From NCBI GenBank assembly GCA_004794655.1, contig SMMW01000033.1:747501-811500 (forward strand): DNA of 64,000 nt. The letters run 5' to 3'. The DNA comes from Marisa cornuarietis (Eukaryota > Mollusca > Gastropoda > Architaenioglossa > Ampullariidae). The position numbers and the translations under genes were made by a program. Below, one piece after another: positions 38,509-50,542 of the stretch; within the stretch, counting starts at the first letter, position 1, and each line of letters starts with the position of its first letter. Below the pieces are notes generated by a model, which saw only the letters and a program-made list of their open reading frames with translations, was not told the DNA's origin and ran no database searches.

Positions 38509-38775
38509 GCACGTGCGTATGCAGACTCTGATGCGTTTCTGGTGTGCAGCCGACGTCGTCAAAGCCACAGCAGCCGTTATTAACAACCTCGTATCAGAGG
38601 ATTTCCTAACATCAGAAGCCTTCGGGAAACGGATCACAGCCTTCTGGCGCTGGTCTGCTGCAAATTTTTCGGGTGGTGAATGCCAAAAATGTGTCACCTC
38701 CACTTTCAGGAGAGTTGCAGTCTTGTGCTTCTTGAGGCTGCTAAGCCTGCTGATGGCAGAGTACGAGGTTTTCAT
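38509..38775 (-). CDS. candidate orphan exon with start codon, minus strand
   Basis: From the minus-strand ATG at 38775 an open frame of 89 codons starts MKTSYSAISRLSSLKKHK. It includes HFWHSPPEKFAADQRQKAV and reaches a consensus donor, TGC|GTAAGT, in phase 0 at 38508. An earlier donor (GAG|gtgaca) is possible. Both strands are open here, which weakens the case. No homologue is recognised. Confidence 0.25.
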
Positions 38776-38988
38776 CGTCTGATATGTTTCTCAGATTTTT
38801 TATTTTGGAAAGATAAACTATGACCACTTAATGCTTGTTTTAACTGATCGAATGCCAAGCCAACGAGATGTTCGTTTGTTGTATTTTTAAGTGCAGTGTG
38901 CTAAAATAAATTAAGTTCAAAAGTCCCTAGATGAGTACAAAATCTTAGAAGACTGGCAAACATCTTTCCGACATATGGAAATGGAAAA

Positions 38989-38994
<6 letters not shown>

Positions 38995-39039
<45 letters not shown>
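38995..39039. repeat. (CA)n microsatellite
   Basis: About 22 CA units, pure. Confidence 0.92.
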
Positions 39040-39040
<1 letters not shown>

Positions 39041-39433
39041 CGTGCAAGAGCAAGAGACAGATAGTAGGCCAGAGTGATTGTGTAATTTATTAGTCCAGAG
39101 TAGGAACTCTACATGTCAAGCCTCTGAGAGTACCGCCATCACTGGCTCGCAGTAAACTGCAGCTATGTCCATTAACACCTCACTGTGGCCAGCTCGTGTT
39201 CAGACGTGGCATGCTGAAGATCCCGTTAGCCCTGGATGAGTGTCACACGAGCCTGCAATAAAAGGCAGCGCCATCTTTGTGTCATTGCCCATAGTGCGGG
39301 TACGCGGCAGCACTACGTCCCCCCCCCCACCCATCATGATGACTCTAGTCATCTACAGTGTGGAGCTGAAGGCGCAAGCCTTTACAGCCTCGTGTGAACA
39401 GGGAACTGCTTCTTGCAGCTGCAATTGCAACTC

Positions 39434-39555
39434 CTTGAAAATGCATCTTGAAGCTGTAGGTACAGCCTCTTGAAAATGCATCTTGAAGCTGTAGGTACAG
39501 GCTCTTGAAAATGCATCTTGAAGCTGTAGGTACAGCCTCTTGAAAATGCATCTTG
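39434..39555 (+). repeat. 35-bp minisatellite, about 3.5 copies
   Basis: The unit beginning CTTGAAAATGCATCTTG recurs at 39434, 39469, 39504 and 39539, exactly 35 bases apart. Copies 1-3 are almost identical through GAAGCTGTAGGTACAG. The flanks contain further degenerate pieces (GCAGCTGCAATTGCAA, GCGGATGCAATTGTAG). Because 35 is not a multiple of three, the reading frame shifts each copy, so it is not a protein repeat. Confidence 0.92.
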
Positions 39556-40398
39556 CGGATGCAATTGTAGTTACTTGTAGTTGCAGTAACAGCTTCTTTA
39601 ATGCGCGTACCGCAGCTGCATTTCAATCTAGTTTGGAAAATAAAGCTTGAACCTCATTTTCGATTATAATTAGACTTAAAGCTCCTTTTCTGCTTGTCTG
39701 CCTGCAAGTCGCTGGATATCAGGCCTCCGTGAATCGTGATGTGCGACGCATGCTAAATGGCCTTAAGTGGTGTGAAATGTGAATGCAAACTTGCTATCGT
39801 TCTATTCATTCTCACATTCCTTCACTTCCTTCCCTGTCTAGTACACCTACATGTATGTCTGTTATGTCTATAAATGTCTTCTGTCTGTATGTATGTCTAT
39901 ATGGTTACATCTATATGTTTCTCTGTCTCTTTGTTTCTGTACATGCTTGTATGTGCGTCTATTTCTTAGCATGTTTATGCACATATCTTTATGTATGTAT
40001 TATGTATGTTTATATGTATGCCTGTATGTTTCTTTGTGCTAGGTTGTATGGAAGAACTGATGGACGGACAGACGAACGATGGGATAAATGCATTCGTACT
40101 GCGTTGACAAGAAGGGTTTTTCAATCCGTCGTGGTTGTTTTCTTTGAACGATTGCAACTGTGCAAACCAACTCGTCCCCAAAATAAAATCTGTTAATTCC
40201 AGCAAGTCATTGCTGTTACCGCAACGGCAACAAAACTCGTCAACAAGATTGGTCAACAACCCTACAGATACGGATGTCCATAAAATAAAACTGCACAGGG
40301 GGACGTGGTAAATAAACTTTGTGTGCACGCGCAGACTTCCCTCACCCAGACACATACGTGCGTGCATTCACACTCATACACATCTTTCTCCGTCATTT

Positions 40399-40464
40399 AC
40401 ACACACACACCCACGCACCACCCACCCACACACACACACACACACACGCACGCACGCACGCACG
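40399..40464. repeat. (CA)n-(CGCA)n compound microsatellite
   Basis: CA units with CCCACC interruptions end in CGCACGCACGCACG. Confidence 0.88.
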
Positions 40465-41078
40465 ATAGGAACGGGTAGTCCACCAAAGCGGATGGGCAGG
40501 TGGGGTGGTTTGCTTTGCACTTACCCAGCTTTTCCCGCTGAATGGTCTGCACGTCAGGGGCACCCTGCTGGCCATTCCACCCACCCCCCTCTACCTGTTG
40601 TCAGCCGGCTTCTCTCCCTTCAGCGTCTCACGGCACTCGCGTCTTGTCTCTAGCGCCAGCCCGTTGACTGTGGGGGGGGGGAAGGGACCTCACTCCATGT
40701 ATTTGCTCGCCGCTGATCGAACCCTGGATCTCGGCAAAGCCTTTTTATTGGGTTGCTGATAAAATGTCTTGCTCCTCTGAAGAAATCCACCCGAGATGAA
40801 GTCTGCCGCCCACAATTCGCCCAGCTGCTGCTCACATCCGATTAAACGTTGCAAGCAGGACTCGGCAGACTCCGGACAAAACAATGCGATCAGTGTCAGG
40901 GTGGGAACTGAGAGGTGGGGACAGAGAGCAGAGTGAGGGAGGGTGAGGGAGAAGGTAACAGCGAGAATGAACAAGAGAGCGAGCGAAAGATGTATTGAGA
41001 GAAAATGCATGAGGGAGATGGATTTTTTCCGACAATGATAGGACAAACAAATCGTTTTGCTTTTTTGTATCTAAAGAA

Positions 41079-41082
41079 TGTG

Positions 41083-41114
<32 letters not shown>

Positions 41115-41129
41115 TGCGTGCGTGTGTGT
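41079..41129. repeat. (GT)n-(GCGT)n-(GT)n compound microsatellite
   Basis: A GT block, six GCGT units, then GT again. Confidence 0.9.
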
Positions 41130-41175
41130 TTCTAAGAAATGGATAATAAAGCAAGACACAATGACAATTATTTAT

Positions 41176-41212
41176 TTACCTATCACCCTCGTAATATAGC
41201 GATGTGATTTTT
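41176..41212 (+). repeat. short dispersed repeat, copy 2
   Basis: TTACCTATCACCCTC matches 31768-31782 exactly and is followed by GTAATATAGCGATGTGA. It lies just left of the SINE duplication at 41224. Confidence 0.35.
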
Positions 41213-41237
41213 TGCATTTAGCCCTTGCGTTCAAAAG

Positions 41238-41426
41238 GGCTCCCCGGTGGCGCAACGGTTAGTGCCTGTCACCAATACAGTGAGGATTGGCTGTCAGAGG
41301 TTCAGCTCTCGTCTCGGGCACACTGTTCTTTCTCTGCATGTAGCATCTGTTTACGGGGTTGACCTCTTTGGCATGATATAGCCTTAGCTGCTGGCTCGGC
41401 GTAAAACACCTATCCCCCCCACCCTT
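41238..41426 (+). mobile_element. tRNA-derived SINE, full length, with perfect 14-bp duplication
   Basis: The head holds a pol III box A (GGTGGCGCAACGGTTAGTGC) and, about 40 bases on, a box B-like GGTTCAGCTCTCG. A body ending GGCTCGGCGTAAAACACC follows. The tail is C-rich (CCCCCCCACCC), not A-rich. The exact 14-bp repeat CTTGCGTTCAAAAG flanks the element at 41224-41237 and 41427-41440, a target-site duplication typical of LINE-driven insertion. The same SINE occurs at 48791. Confidence 0.88.
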
Positions 41427-42149
41427 CTTGCGTTCAAAAGCGAAAGGTATTTGTTATAAAGCTCTTATAATAACAAGAATAACGCGTATACATTAGGAAG
41501 ACCGATGGTGAAGACTTCCCCCTACGTCCTCTTCCCCACAAACGGTGCAAGAGACTGTGTAGTGTAAATCCCGCTCTTCCCCAGACACCATGTAAATTGG
41601 TTATGAAAAGGACAATCACTCCTCTAATCGGGAGGCACTGCCCTCAAAAGGCTGTTTGCCCAGCCTATATCCTCCAGAACTCGATTCTGGCAACTGAAAG
41701 AAGGAACATAAAAATGACTGCACGTGCATACACTGAGGACAGCACGCATGACAGTGGATGGTAGGTTGGGAGGGTGGAGTAGAAAGAATGCCATTCCACC
41801 TACGCCAGAAAACAAAAAAATACTCCCCCCTCCCCTGACAAAAAAATCAAAGGACAGATTCTGCTGTTTATCTCGCTAGCGTGATTTGTTATCTCCCCTC
41901 TTGTTCCTCTTGTTCAAGTTTATTTGACTGTATGTCCTGGCCTGGTTCAAAGGGACAAATGCTTACAGATTAAGCCTAGAGAGCCTCTTGAAACAACTTG
42001 ATACTTTTTCCTACACCCATGTGGTCTTTTATTTGAAAACTTCTCCTGCTTTCTCGCCCGCGTAAGTTCATGTTTGAAACATGGTATGTGTTTTGCTCCC
42101 AAACGTTTGGAAGTGCTATAGTCCCCTTTGGGTATTGTGTTCACAAGGT

Positions 42150-45100
42150 TTCACGGGCATTCCTTTCTTCCACAGACTGAAGGTATGTACGGTTATCTTT
42201 GATAGTGGTGTTAAATAATTTAAATAGACATATTTGTGTGCTCTTGATTCGTTCTTCCTTTTGAGGTTAGTTAGAAATTAATTACTTAAACTAAACATAT
42301 TTGTAGGGTTTAGAAATAATATTGTAAATATATGCTACGTTTCAAAAAATTCAAATACGATAGATGTTATGGGAATTGCCTCTGAAAAGAAAAATGTGAA
42401 ATGTATTTAACTGGTGTTTTGCTGGAAGATGCAGATGCTCATCGTGCAGATCACGTTTCAGCAGACACCTGTAGTCATTCCCGTATCACGAAAACATAAT
42501 GTAAACACGATATTTAAGTTTTGTTTTTGTCTTGGCTGAATGTGTATGGGTGTGTGTAGCTCTTTTGGCGACCCCCTTGTCTCTAAACACTTCGTCATTT
42601 TCAGATGTTGCAGACACATCTGGCATCTGGCCCACAGTCAGGAAGGGAGCGGGCTTGATAGAATAAAATTAGGCATTTGTTTGAAAAGAAATAGCACCTG
42701 TATGAAAGAAAAAGTCTGACACGTTTGGCTCCATTTACAGTTTGCTGGTCTCTCCTTTGCAAACTGTCATACATTCCGAATAAGAGATGTTTTCACATCT
42801 TGGGCACGCTCAGAAAACCTTTTTCGACCTTTTGTTTTTGCAACTGCGTCTTTCGCAGGTTATAAACAGTACACAGACTGTGCATGACTGAATGATTCCC
42901 ATAACTGAATTTTTGTTTATTAAGAAGCTACTAAGCAAGAGCTCTTAATCAGGTCGCAGCTTAAAACTCAGGAAAAACAACTAAGATTTTAAGAAAGAAG
43001 TACATTATCACGAAAATCTACTACTTTGTTGTTGTATTTACGTAACACCAAATATGATTTAGAGAGAGAGAGAGGGGTATATACCATAATACTACGGGTC
43101 CTAACTGGAGCCAAACGAGTCAGAAAATGAATCGATGTGTGTGTGCGTGCGTGCGTGCGTGCTTTACGTTACTGACATACCTAAGATGAAGATTAGCTGA
43201 TGTGATGTCACTTCTTTCCCGCTAAATGTTACCCACGGAAAGGTTTGCCAAGGAAAACGTTCAATGTGCCTACAGAGTGTAGGTCTAGAAGCTTCGTCTA
43301 CAAATAAGAAAAAAAAACATGGTTAAACTACCACCTGCAAGCAATACCTTTATGACATCCCTTTAACAAAACCAAGAAAAAAACCCTAACAGTGAAACTT
43401 AAAATAAACGAGCTTACTAAAAGAAAAAAAAACTCATTCCTAGACTTTACCAACCCTGAAGAGTTTCCCACAGTTTGCATCTTCGCCGAAACACTACCAG
43501 GGAAACATTTTGTAATCCTCCGAAAAAACCCCTTTCCGCAGCAACGATTTTCAGAAGCGGTCACGATTTCGTGCTAGGCTGCAAAGTCAGTTGGCTTTAA
43601 GTTAATTTCGGTTGAACTTCAACACAGTTTGCTTTTTCAAAACTCAGTTGGCAGAAGCAGTTCTACGCCCAGGTAACTAGAGGCATGTCGGTCACGTGAT
43701 TTTTTGCCCTTCACGCCACGTCGCGAAAATTGCCGGTCGCCGTTGCTGGTCACACACCTGCTGGCAGTCTCTTTTGAGTGTAATAATCGATCTTTTGTGC
43801 GTCTGATTGGTTTCCGTGAGTTTTTCGTGTTCCGGTTTGGATAAATCAGATCACCACTGGGGCATCGCTTCCCATCATGACTACCTGGCTCACTTGTCAG
43901 GCTGTCACGAATTTGTCTCAGTTTTCTTCTATGATATCAAACCTGTAGATCGGATACTCCACGGACAGTCACGCTAATTAATAATCGACCAACTTGATAA
44001 AATTGTCGATGATTTTATTAAAGAATTTCTGCAGCCATGAAACAACGCACACAACAGATGAGATATTGTCCCCCTTTTTTTCTTTAGTAAATGTGTAATC
44101 CATTTCAGTTCTATGAAAACATCTCATCGTCTGATGGTTCAACACAAACAATCAGGCGAACACTTTCACTTTTTTTCTTTTGAAGTTCATTTCTGCTCTT
44201 ATGCAATATATCATTTACTGGGAGAGCAGCCCGACCTGTAAGAGAGGCCGACCGTGTTTTCATCTGAATCCATGCGTGTGCGCGTGTGTAGATGCGCAAA
44301 TAAGATTTGACAACATACTTTTATCCAGTTTCATTTTTTATTGACTTTGTTAACAAATGTGTAGTGCATTCGAGTGGATTTTTACGTTTTTTAATATGAG
44401 AAATTCGCAACCTCTGGCATAATGGTTTTCAAAACCATCAGAGCAAAATCGTTTAGCGCATTTTTATTGGCTCAGCTATTTACTCTCGAAATATAAATTA
44501 TTTTTTTTTACAAAGGGCTTTAATATAATCTCTAATTTTATTTTTCTTGAGTTCTAAAGGCGTTCATCTTACTTGCGCAATGGAGTGCTGATGGTGATTT
44601 TTTTTCTCTTATCTCTCATCTTAATTTTTGAGGTTTTTTTGTTAGGCAGGTCCACAGACTTTCATGATACAAGTCTGTAGGTAGATCGCAATTACTACCT
44701 TCCGCTGTTTCTACCCGTTTCCGGGTATTAAAAGAAAAAAAAGAAGCGCGCATGCGGAGTACGACCAGCCTAGAGTTCATGCGACCTGAGATCGATTAAG
44801 TACGCGTGATGCCAGAGATGACCTCCTCGAACCTGGATTAAAACTTAAATTTTCCGTGCAATCCCCGCCATCTTTGACTTTTTATGATTGTTTTGATGAT
44901 TGCTGAATACAAGAAGGCGGCGGGCAGATTTATAGAAGATGATTTATTCGATGAAAAGATGGATGTGGAATGAAAGTGAGGGACGGAGATTCTGGGATAC
45001 GATGATGAAGCGGAGGAAGGGGGAGGGGTATAAATGGGTGCTGATGACCTCGGGTCAGCAACAAAGGCTGGGTCTGGGCCCAGCAGGTGTCTCACGCAAC

Positions 45101-45300
45101 AGGGATTTGAACGAGAAGAGAGCTAAATGTAGGACCGGCCATCCTCCCTGTAATAGTCATAACCGTTGTGCAACCGATCCACGCGGAGTAGCGAAGGCTT
45201 AGGATGAGGGGGCGTGTCGTTATTAGATGATGATGGTGTGGGCCATGGAAGTAAGACCTGAGAATGAGGTTGGAACTCCACCCACCCTTTCCCCGATGAA
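42150..45300. other. non-coding stretch
   Basis: Unique AT-rich DNA with one GCGT microsatellite at 43136. No gene or repeat family was recognised. Confidence 0.55.
43136..43162. repeat. (GT)n-(GCGT)n microsatellite
   Basis: A short GT block followed by four GCGT units. Confidence 0.85.
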
Positions 45301-45302
45301 AG

Positions 45303-45303
<1 letters not shown>

Positions 45304-45365
<62 letters not shown>
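45304..45365. repeat. (CA)n microsatellite
   Basis: About 31 CA units, the longest pure run in the window along with 12201. Confidence 0.93.
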
Positions 45366-45367
<2 letters not shown>

Positions 45368-45369
45368 AC

Positions 45370-45745
45370 ACCCAAACATTGCTATTATTAGTAGCAGTAT
45401 TAATCCGATTACTATATACAATGTGTCATCCCCTGACTGCGCCTGCTCTTTTGAAGACAGCACCATGATGCATGAAGCATTGTTCTTCCGCCGCATCCGC
45501 AGTGTGGGCAAGATCTGGGCGCACCCCCATAAAGACCTCTGCTACTGGTTGAGATTTATCAGCAGTGACAGGCACCGTTTGGCTCGTTTATCACTAGGAG
45601 TAGGAGCCATCGCCTCCTGACTCAACAAAAACTTTCTCCTGGGTGCGGCAGGGTTGACGACTGCCGTGTTATTGACAAATACGATGGAGGGCGGTGCGGG
45701 TGATGTTCTTTTCTTCTCACAGTTTTCACAGTTTCGGGGATTCAT
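45370..45745 (-). pseudogene. possible membrane-protein ORF broken by a TAG, minus strand
   Basis: From the ATG at 45745 a frame of 67 codons runs MNPRNCENCEKKRTSPAPPS to LINLNQ and stops at 45542. The same frame continues without another stop through SSKEQAQSGDD and a hydrophobic stretch LYIVIGLILLLIIAMFGCIV before entering the (CA)n microsatellite. A single-pass membrane protein exon with one stop is possible, as is chance. No splice sites were confirmed. Confidence 0.22.
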
Positions 45746-45987
45746 CGCTGTTCCTTCCCCCTGAAGGGATCCTGATCGTCGTTTTAGGAAAATGGAAGTA
45801 TTTTGTTTGTTACATCAATGATTGAGACATCTCAAGCAGCTGCACTTTTGTAGCTACACCTAGCTTCACACTTTCGTATCTCCATCATTAAAGTCCTAAA
45901 AACTTTACGACTATCAGATTGTTCAGATAAGTTTGTATGTAAATTATTTTTTTAAAAAAACAACAGATTTTTAGCGATTTCAAGTCA

Positions 45988-46086
45988 AAGCTTATGTTTC
46001 ACCATAAAAGAACAGCAAAGATTTAAGCTACTTAGTCATAATTTATGTTTAATCATAAAAGAACAGTAAAAGAGTTTAGCTACTAC
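45988..46086 (+). repeat. tandem duplication, unit about 53 bp
   Basis: CTTATGTTTCACCATAAAAG at 45989 and TTTATGTTTAATCATAAAAG at 46042 begin two copies, both continuing AACAG, AAAG and TTTAGCTACT. The copies differ at a few sites. Confidence 0.7.
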
Positions 46087-46089
46087 TCA

Positions 46090-47690
46090 AAGCTTTCTAA
46101 ACAGTGAAAACACTCTTGAAATACCAAAACTTATGACTGCTGTGAGCACTTGACCTCTTCATATTTTGCATGTCTCCAAGTCTAGAGTTTACTTTACTTT
46201 TTTGTCTTTTTTTCCTCACGTCATTCTGTGTGCTAGTCTTGTTGTACTTCTAAAGTTTTAGTGATGGATGGTAGAAATGGAGAGACAGGAAATGAAGAAA
46301 AGTTTTTTTTTAAATTAAAGTGTGACGCATTTTATAAACTGAACAAACTTGAAAAATGAACTGACGCCCTCATGTCGCCTAAGCGATTTCCTGGCCTAGT
46401 TTTCTGTGAATAGGAGGTTGTATCCCCCTATTGGAGTTTTTGAGACTTGTTTAAAGCTGTCTTCCGGCATCAGAAGCTACATTGCCATAAGCGTCTTCTT
46501 TGATTGAAAAGTCTTTTAAGCTAAAACGGGTTGAGATAATTGACGATGATTAGCATTAGAAGCCTTTTTTTTCTCTTTCCTTCTCTCTGAAAAAACAGTA
46601 CACAGTGTCTGTGCGAATAGCCGGAGGAAAGAACAAAGTATTTTCTTTTTCAGAAAGTGGGGAGGACGTTAAAAGAGTCTTGTTGAAATCAGAACTTGGC
46701 TCGTAATGAAACACAGTGGGTCGGTTCGAACTAGTTCTCTAGTTTGAGGGGAAATTTTTTTCAATTGTATTTTAATTAAAATGGCAGGCGTTCTCACGAA
46801 AGTGTCGTGACCAGGCATACTTACGTTGTTGTATGCAAGCTGTGAAATTCGTTTAATGTCATGACGATCTTCAGTTTCACTTTTCTGCACTGGGGGTTCT
46901 ATCATATCCTATCGACGGAGCTGCACAGCGTGGACCAGCAAAGATCGTCAACAAACCGTTGGTGGTCGTCTGTCGTTGCTCGATCAGGAACAGGAAGCAA
47001 GGGGCGGCGCAAATATGAGCGGACGAGCAGTAAAAGAAAGAAGATCACGACTTCCATTGCACTGATATTATTTCGGTTTCCCAGAAACGTTTTTTGGTTA
47101 TAAAAGCAGATTAAGACTGCAGTCGAAAATAAAGGGTAAGTATTTCGCAATTTTTGTCACGGGGTAGGAGATAACTTATGTGGGCGCCCTACCGACAGCA
47201 CAGTCGTCTAGTGGGTCTGCTCTTTGTGTTATAAATTATTGACATTATTCTCACTTAGGTCTGCTGATCCTCTGGTACTGACACAATATGGCATATGACA
47301 CTAATATGGGAAACTCTCAGACTATGTAACTCAATACTAAGATTACGTACACAAAAAAGCAATAATTATATTTTTTCGGGCTGTAAAACTGCGCTTTGTT
47401 TGATAATTTATTTTATCGTAGCAGGAAATTTGGTTCCAGGGGCGTGTTGATACCAAAACGCACTCTACAGCGAAAGAAACATGAAACGACGAAATATAAG
47501 TGGCTTTCTTCATCCCTTTACCGAGAGGCAGTAAAGGTTTGTAAAGGTAGATTTATGTTTATCTCTTACATAGAAAGGGACTTTCTGGGTACTTCAACTG
47601 CATCCCCTCATACGCGCTAGTCGATCCAATGCGTTTTTATTATCTTTACAACGAAAGTACTTATTATCCTGTGCAAGCACTTGTGAATAC
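46090..47690. other. non-coding stretch
   Basis: Nothing recognisable was found; frames are short and lack motifs. Confidence 0.55.
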
Positions 47691-47698
47691 ACGTGCAA

Positions 47699-47744
<46 letters not shown>

Positions 47745-47819
47745 TAAGAGAGAGAGATAAGCGTGTGTGTAAAGATTTGCATACACAAGCTTACGCACAT
47801 TTACACATAACACACATAC

Positions 47820-47876
<57 letters not shown>
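47699..47876. repeat. opposed (GT)n and (CA)n microsatellites
   Basis: (GT)n at 47699-47743 with GAGAGAGA, then about 80 unique bases and (CA)n at 47824-47876. The two runs are mutually complementary. Confidence 0.92.
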
Positions 47877-47878
<2 letters not shown>

Positions 47879-48790
47879 ATGCATGCCTTCAGGAATGCCC
47901 TCGCACACTCGCAATCACATTCACGGACACCACTTCAAGCACACACTGCAGCAAAACCCTGACCAGAATGCCCTATCCCAGAGGATGCCAGTCTCATTTC
48001 CAGATGCGGATTAAAGAAACTTTATGCTGAAGATTGATTGCATGCAGTTAAGATGGGAGGATTTTTTTTTTGAATAATTATTCGTTTAGTCTGCAACGTG
48101 GGCGAGGGTGCACGTGTACTAATGTAGGAGGATTCCAGCAAAGCAAGTCGTGGATGCACAGAGAAAGATGCAAGCTAAAGCCCTCGCTCATTCAAAACTG
48201 TTTCACGGTGACGTCAGGGAGACCATGTCTAGGCCTACTTTGGAGCAGATGTCTGAATGTCTTTTGAATGCATCCTGGAGAATCTTGCGCTGGAGGGGCA
48301 CATATATCAAAGCTTCCTCCTTTCTAAGAAAGAATCTTCGTAATTAAGATTTTCCAAGTCGTCTCTTAAAACAGCTTTTTTCAAAACAAGCAAAGCCCGT
48401 GTTAAAAACTAAAAGGTTATCCAGAAACCAACTGAAAAAGAGGTAGAAAAAGAAATGCGAGAAGGTAAAACAACTTCCAAGAAAGCAAACAGAGAACGTA
48501 AAAAATGTGTGGTGTGAGAACTTTTATTTACCTGCACTTGTGCACGCGGACGCACGTGCCAAAAACCCTGTCATCACATACCAGGCAAGCATTCGTGCAC
48601 ACGCACAGTCACTCGAACAAATGAAATGCAACCTTGCAGACTGCACAGTTTCGTGCAAATTTGAATAATATGCGACATGCGACGAAAGAGGACAAGATAT
48701 CAAAGAAAGTTATCTAAGGAATGTTCTAGTATTTTTAGGATTGGCTACTTATTAATCGTGGTCTTAGCAATCTTGTTTCCTTCAGGAAAA

Positions 48791-48976
48791 GGCGGTCCGG
48801 TGGCGCAACGGTTAGCGCCTGTCACCAATACAGTGAAGGTTGGCTGGCCCCAGTTCAGTTCTCGTCTCGGGCACGCTGTTCTTTCTCTGCAAGTGGCATC
48901 TGTTTACAGGGCTGGCTGCCTTGCCGTGATATAGCCTTAGTTGCTGGCTCGGCGTAAAACACCAATTTAAAAAAAA
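48791..48976 (+). mobile_element. tRNA-derived SINE, full length, with perfect 13-bp duplication
   Basis: It is nearly identical in layout to the copy at 41238: box A GGTGGCGCAACGGTTAGCGC, box B-like CAGTTCAGTTCTCG, and the 3' domain GGCTCGGCGTAAAACACC. This copy has an A-rich tail. TCCTTCAGGAAAA is repeated exactly at 48778-48790 and 48977-48989. Undamaged duplications suggest a fairly recent insertion. It has no coding capacity and would depend on a partner LINE. Confidence 0.9.
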
Positions 48977-48989
48977 TCCTTCAGGAAAA

Positions 48990-50460
48990 ACATTATTTGT
49001 ATAAATAATGTTAAAACGTGTTAAAATGTAGCTATGGGTATTTGGCATCTGGTGTTAGTTTGACAAGTTTTAAAAGTATTAATGTATTACTTTAGGAAGA
49101 CTTCACAATATTAGTACAGGAAAACTTGTAGTTTTAACCAATATAAGCAGCCCTGGATGCTCTCCACTTAACGAACTTTCGGGGTTTGACCTCCTGTAGG
49201 GAAGAAGTTTGCGCTTGGAAAGACTTCACGCTTGGGTTATTTGTTATTTACTTGTCTGCGTCTGAACACAGTCTCAGGTTGATCAAGCATGCAAACGTAT
49301 GCCCTCCATTAAATGCTGACGTAGGATGTTTGTGATAAACACATGAATACGTTTGTAAGGGGTCAGTGAACGTTCGCTCTCCTAGCTCCAAAAGAAGGAA
49401 ACGATTATTTTTTTAATCACTCGGACAAAAAACTCCTGGTAGCCTGTGATCATTATTTTGTGTTTAAAAATATTGGCTAAGCGTATGAGGACTTATGTAC
49501 TGGAGGATGGAGGATTTTTCAGATTTCTCAGATACCGTTTTAATCTCGTGGCTTACCAAGGGTGCAGATTCTGGCTTTGGTTGGCCATGTGAAATTTCAT
49601 GGATTGTCATCCCAGTCTCATATTTGCACGAGTTTAAAGTTTATGTGGGAAGCCAGCATTCACATGCGTGTGGGTTTTTCAGCTGAATAAATAACACATG
49701 ACCAGGCAGATATATGGATTTGGAAAAATTGCTAATTGCTTATGCTGAAAGTATTCTTACAGTTAATAGAGCACTTCACAGTATCCCACATTCCTAAATT
49801 TTACACGTTCGTCTTTCTCTCACTTCGCAGATAATGAACATCGAAGTGCTTCCCAAGTGTGTCCACATGTGTCTAAAATACAAACCCTTGACAAGCAGGT
49901 AAATGAGTGAGAAGGACGAAGTGGAAACGTCTAGATGTTCCGACATACTGAGTGGTACTATAAGAGCACTGACCAGAACTGTGTTTAGTACTTAAACGAG
50001 TCACTTGCAGAAACTGCAGTACCCGTCTAATGAAAACAGATAGAGGCGAGCTTGGGAAACGAGCATGTGGAAACCATTCTACATGCAGTTCATTAAGGAA
50101 ACTTCTCTGATTGATGGTCTGTTGTCGCTTAGTAAAGTGTGCCTTGCTTAGATGTAAGTGTGCGGCGTTAGGAGAGCCAGTTGCTGGTCACGTGACTGGG
50201 CACATGGCGTGAGAAGAGCGGAAAGTGTTAATTTGGGCACTGCTCTTGTTTCTGCGACAATCTTTAGTTGAAGAAAACATCAAGGACGGGGCAATATGTG
50301 AGTAGGCAAACGAACCACACCCTGGTTACTGTGAGAAATGACAATCAAGTAACCCAAGTTTTCTCTTGCTTCTCTTTCCCTTTATTTTTCCAGACTCTAT
50401 AAAAGTGTTATCCTTTCTTTCATCCCTCTGTCTGCACCTCTGTATCATTCGCTCACTATC
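48990..50460. other. non-coding stretch
   Basis: Nothing recognisable was found. Confidence 0.55.
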
Positions 50461-50464
50461 TGTA

Positions 50465-50465
<1 letters not shown>

Positions 50466-50501
<36 letters not shown>

Positions 50502-50502
50502 T

Positions 50503-50540
<38 letters not shown>
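50466..50540. repeat. (TC)n-(CA)n microsatellite
   Basis: About eight TC units pass into about 28 CA units with one ATG interruption. Confidence 0.92.

Positions 50541-50542
<2 letters not shown>

Noticed and set aside
39434..39555. Possible CRISPR array
   Set aside because: The 35-bp repeats are contiguous without spacers, in eukaryotic DNA.
39783..40196. 137-codon frame with many Cys, Tyr and Val residues
   Set aside because: It is produced by degenerate TATG/TGTC repeats.
47693..47962. Frames rich in VCVCV and THTHT
   Set aside because: Pure microsatellite translation.
48791..48865. Possible functional tRNA gene
   Set aside because: The pol III boxes belong to a SINE with target-site duplications and the cloverleaf is not intact.
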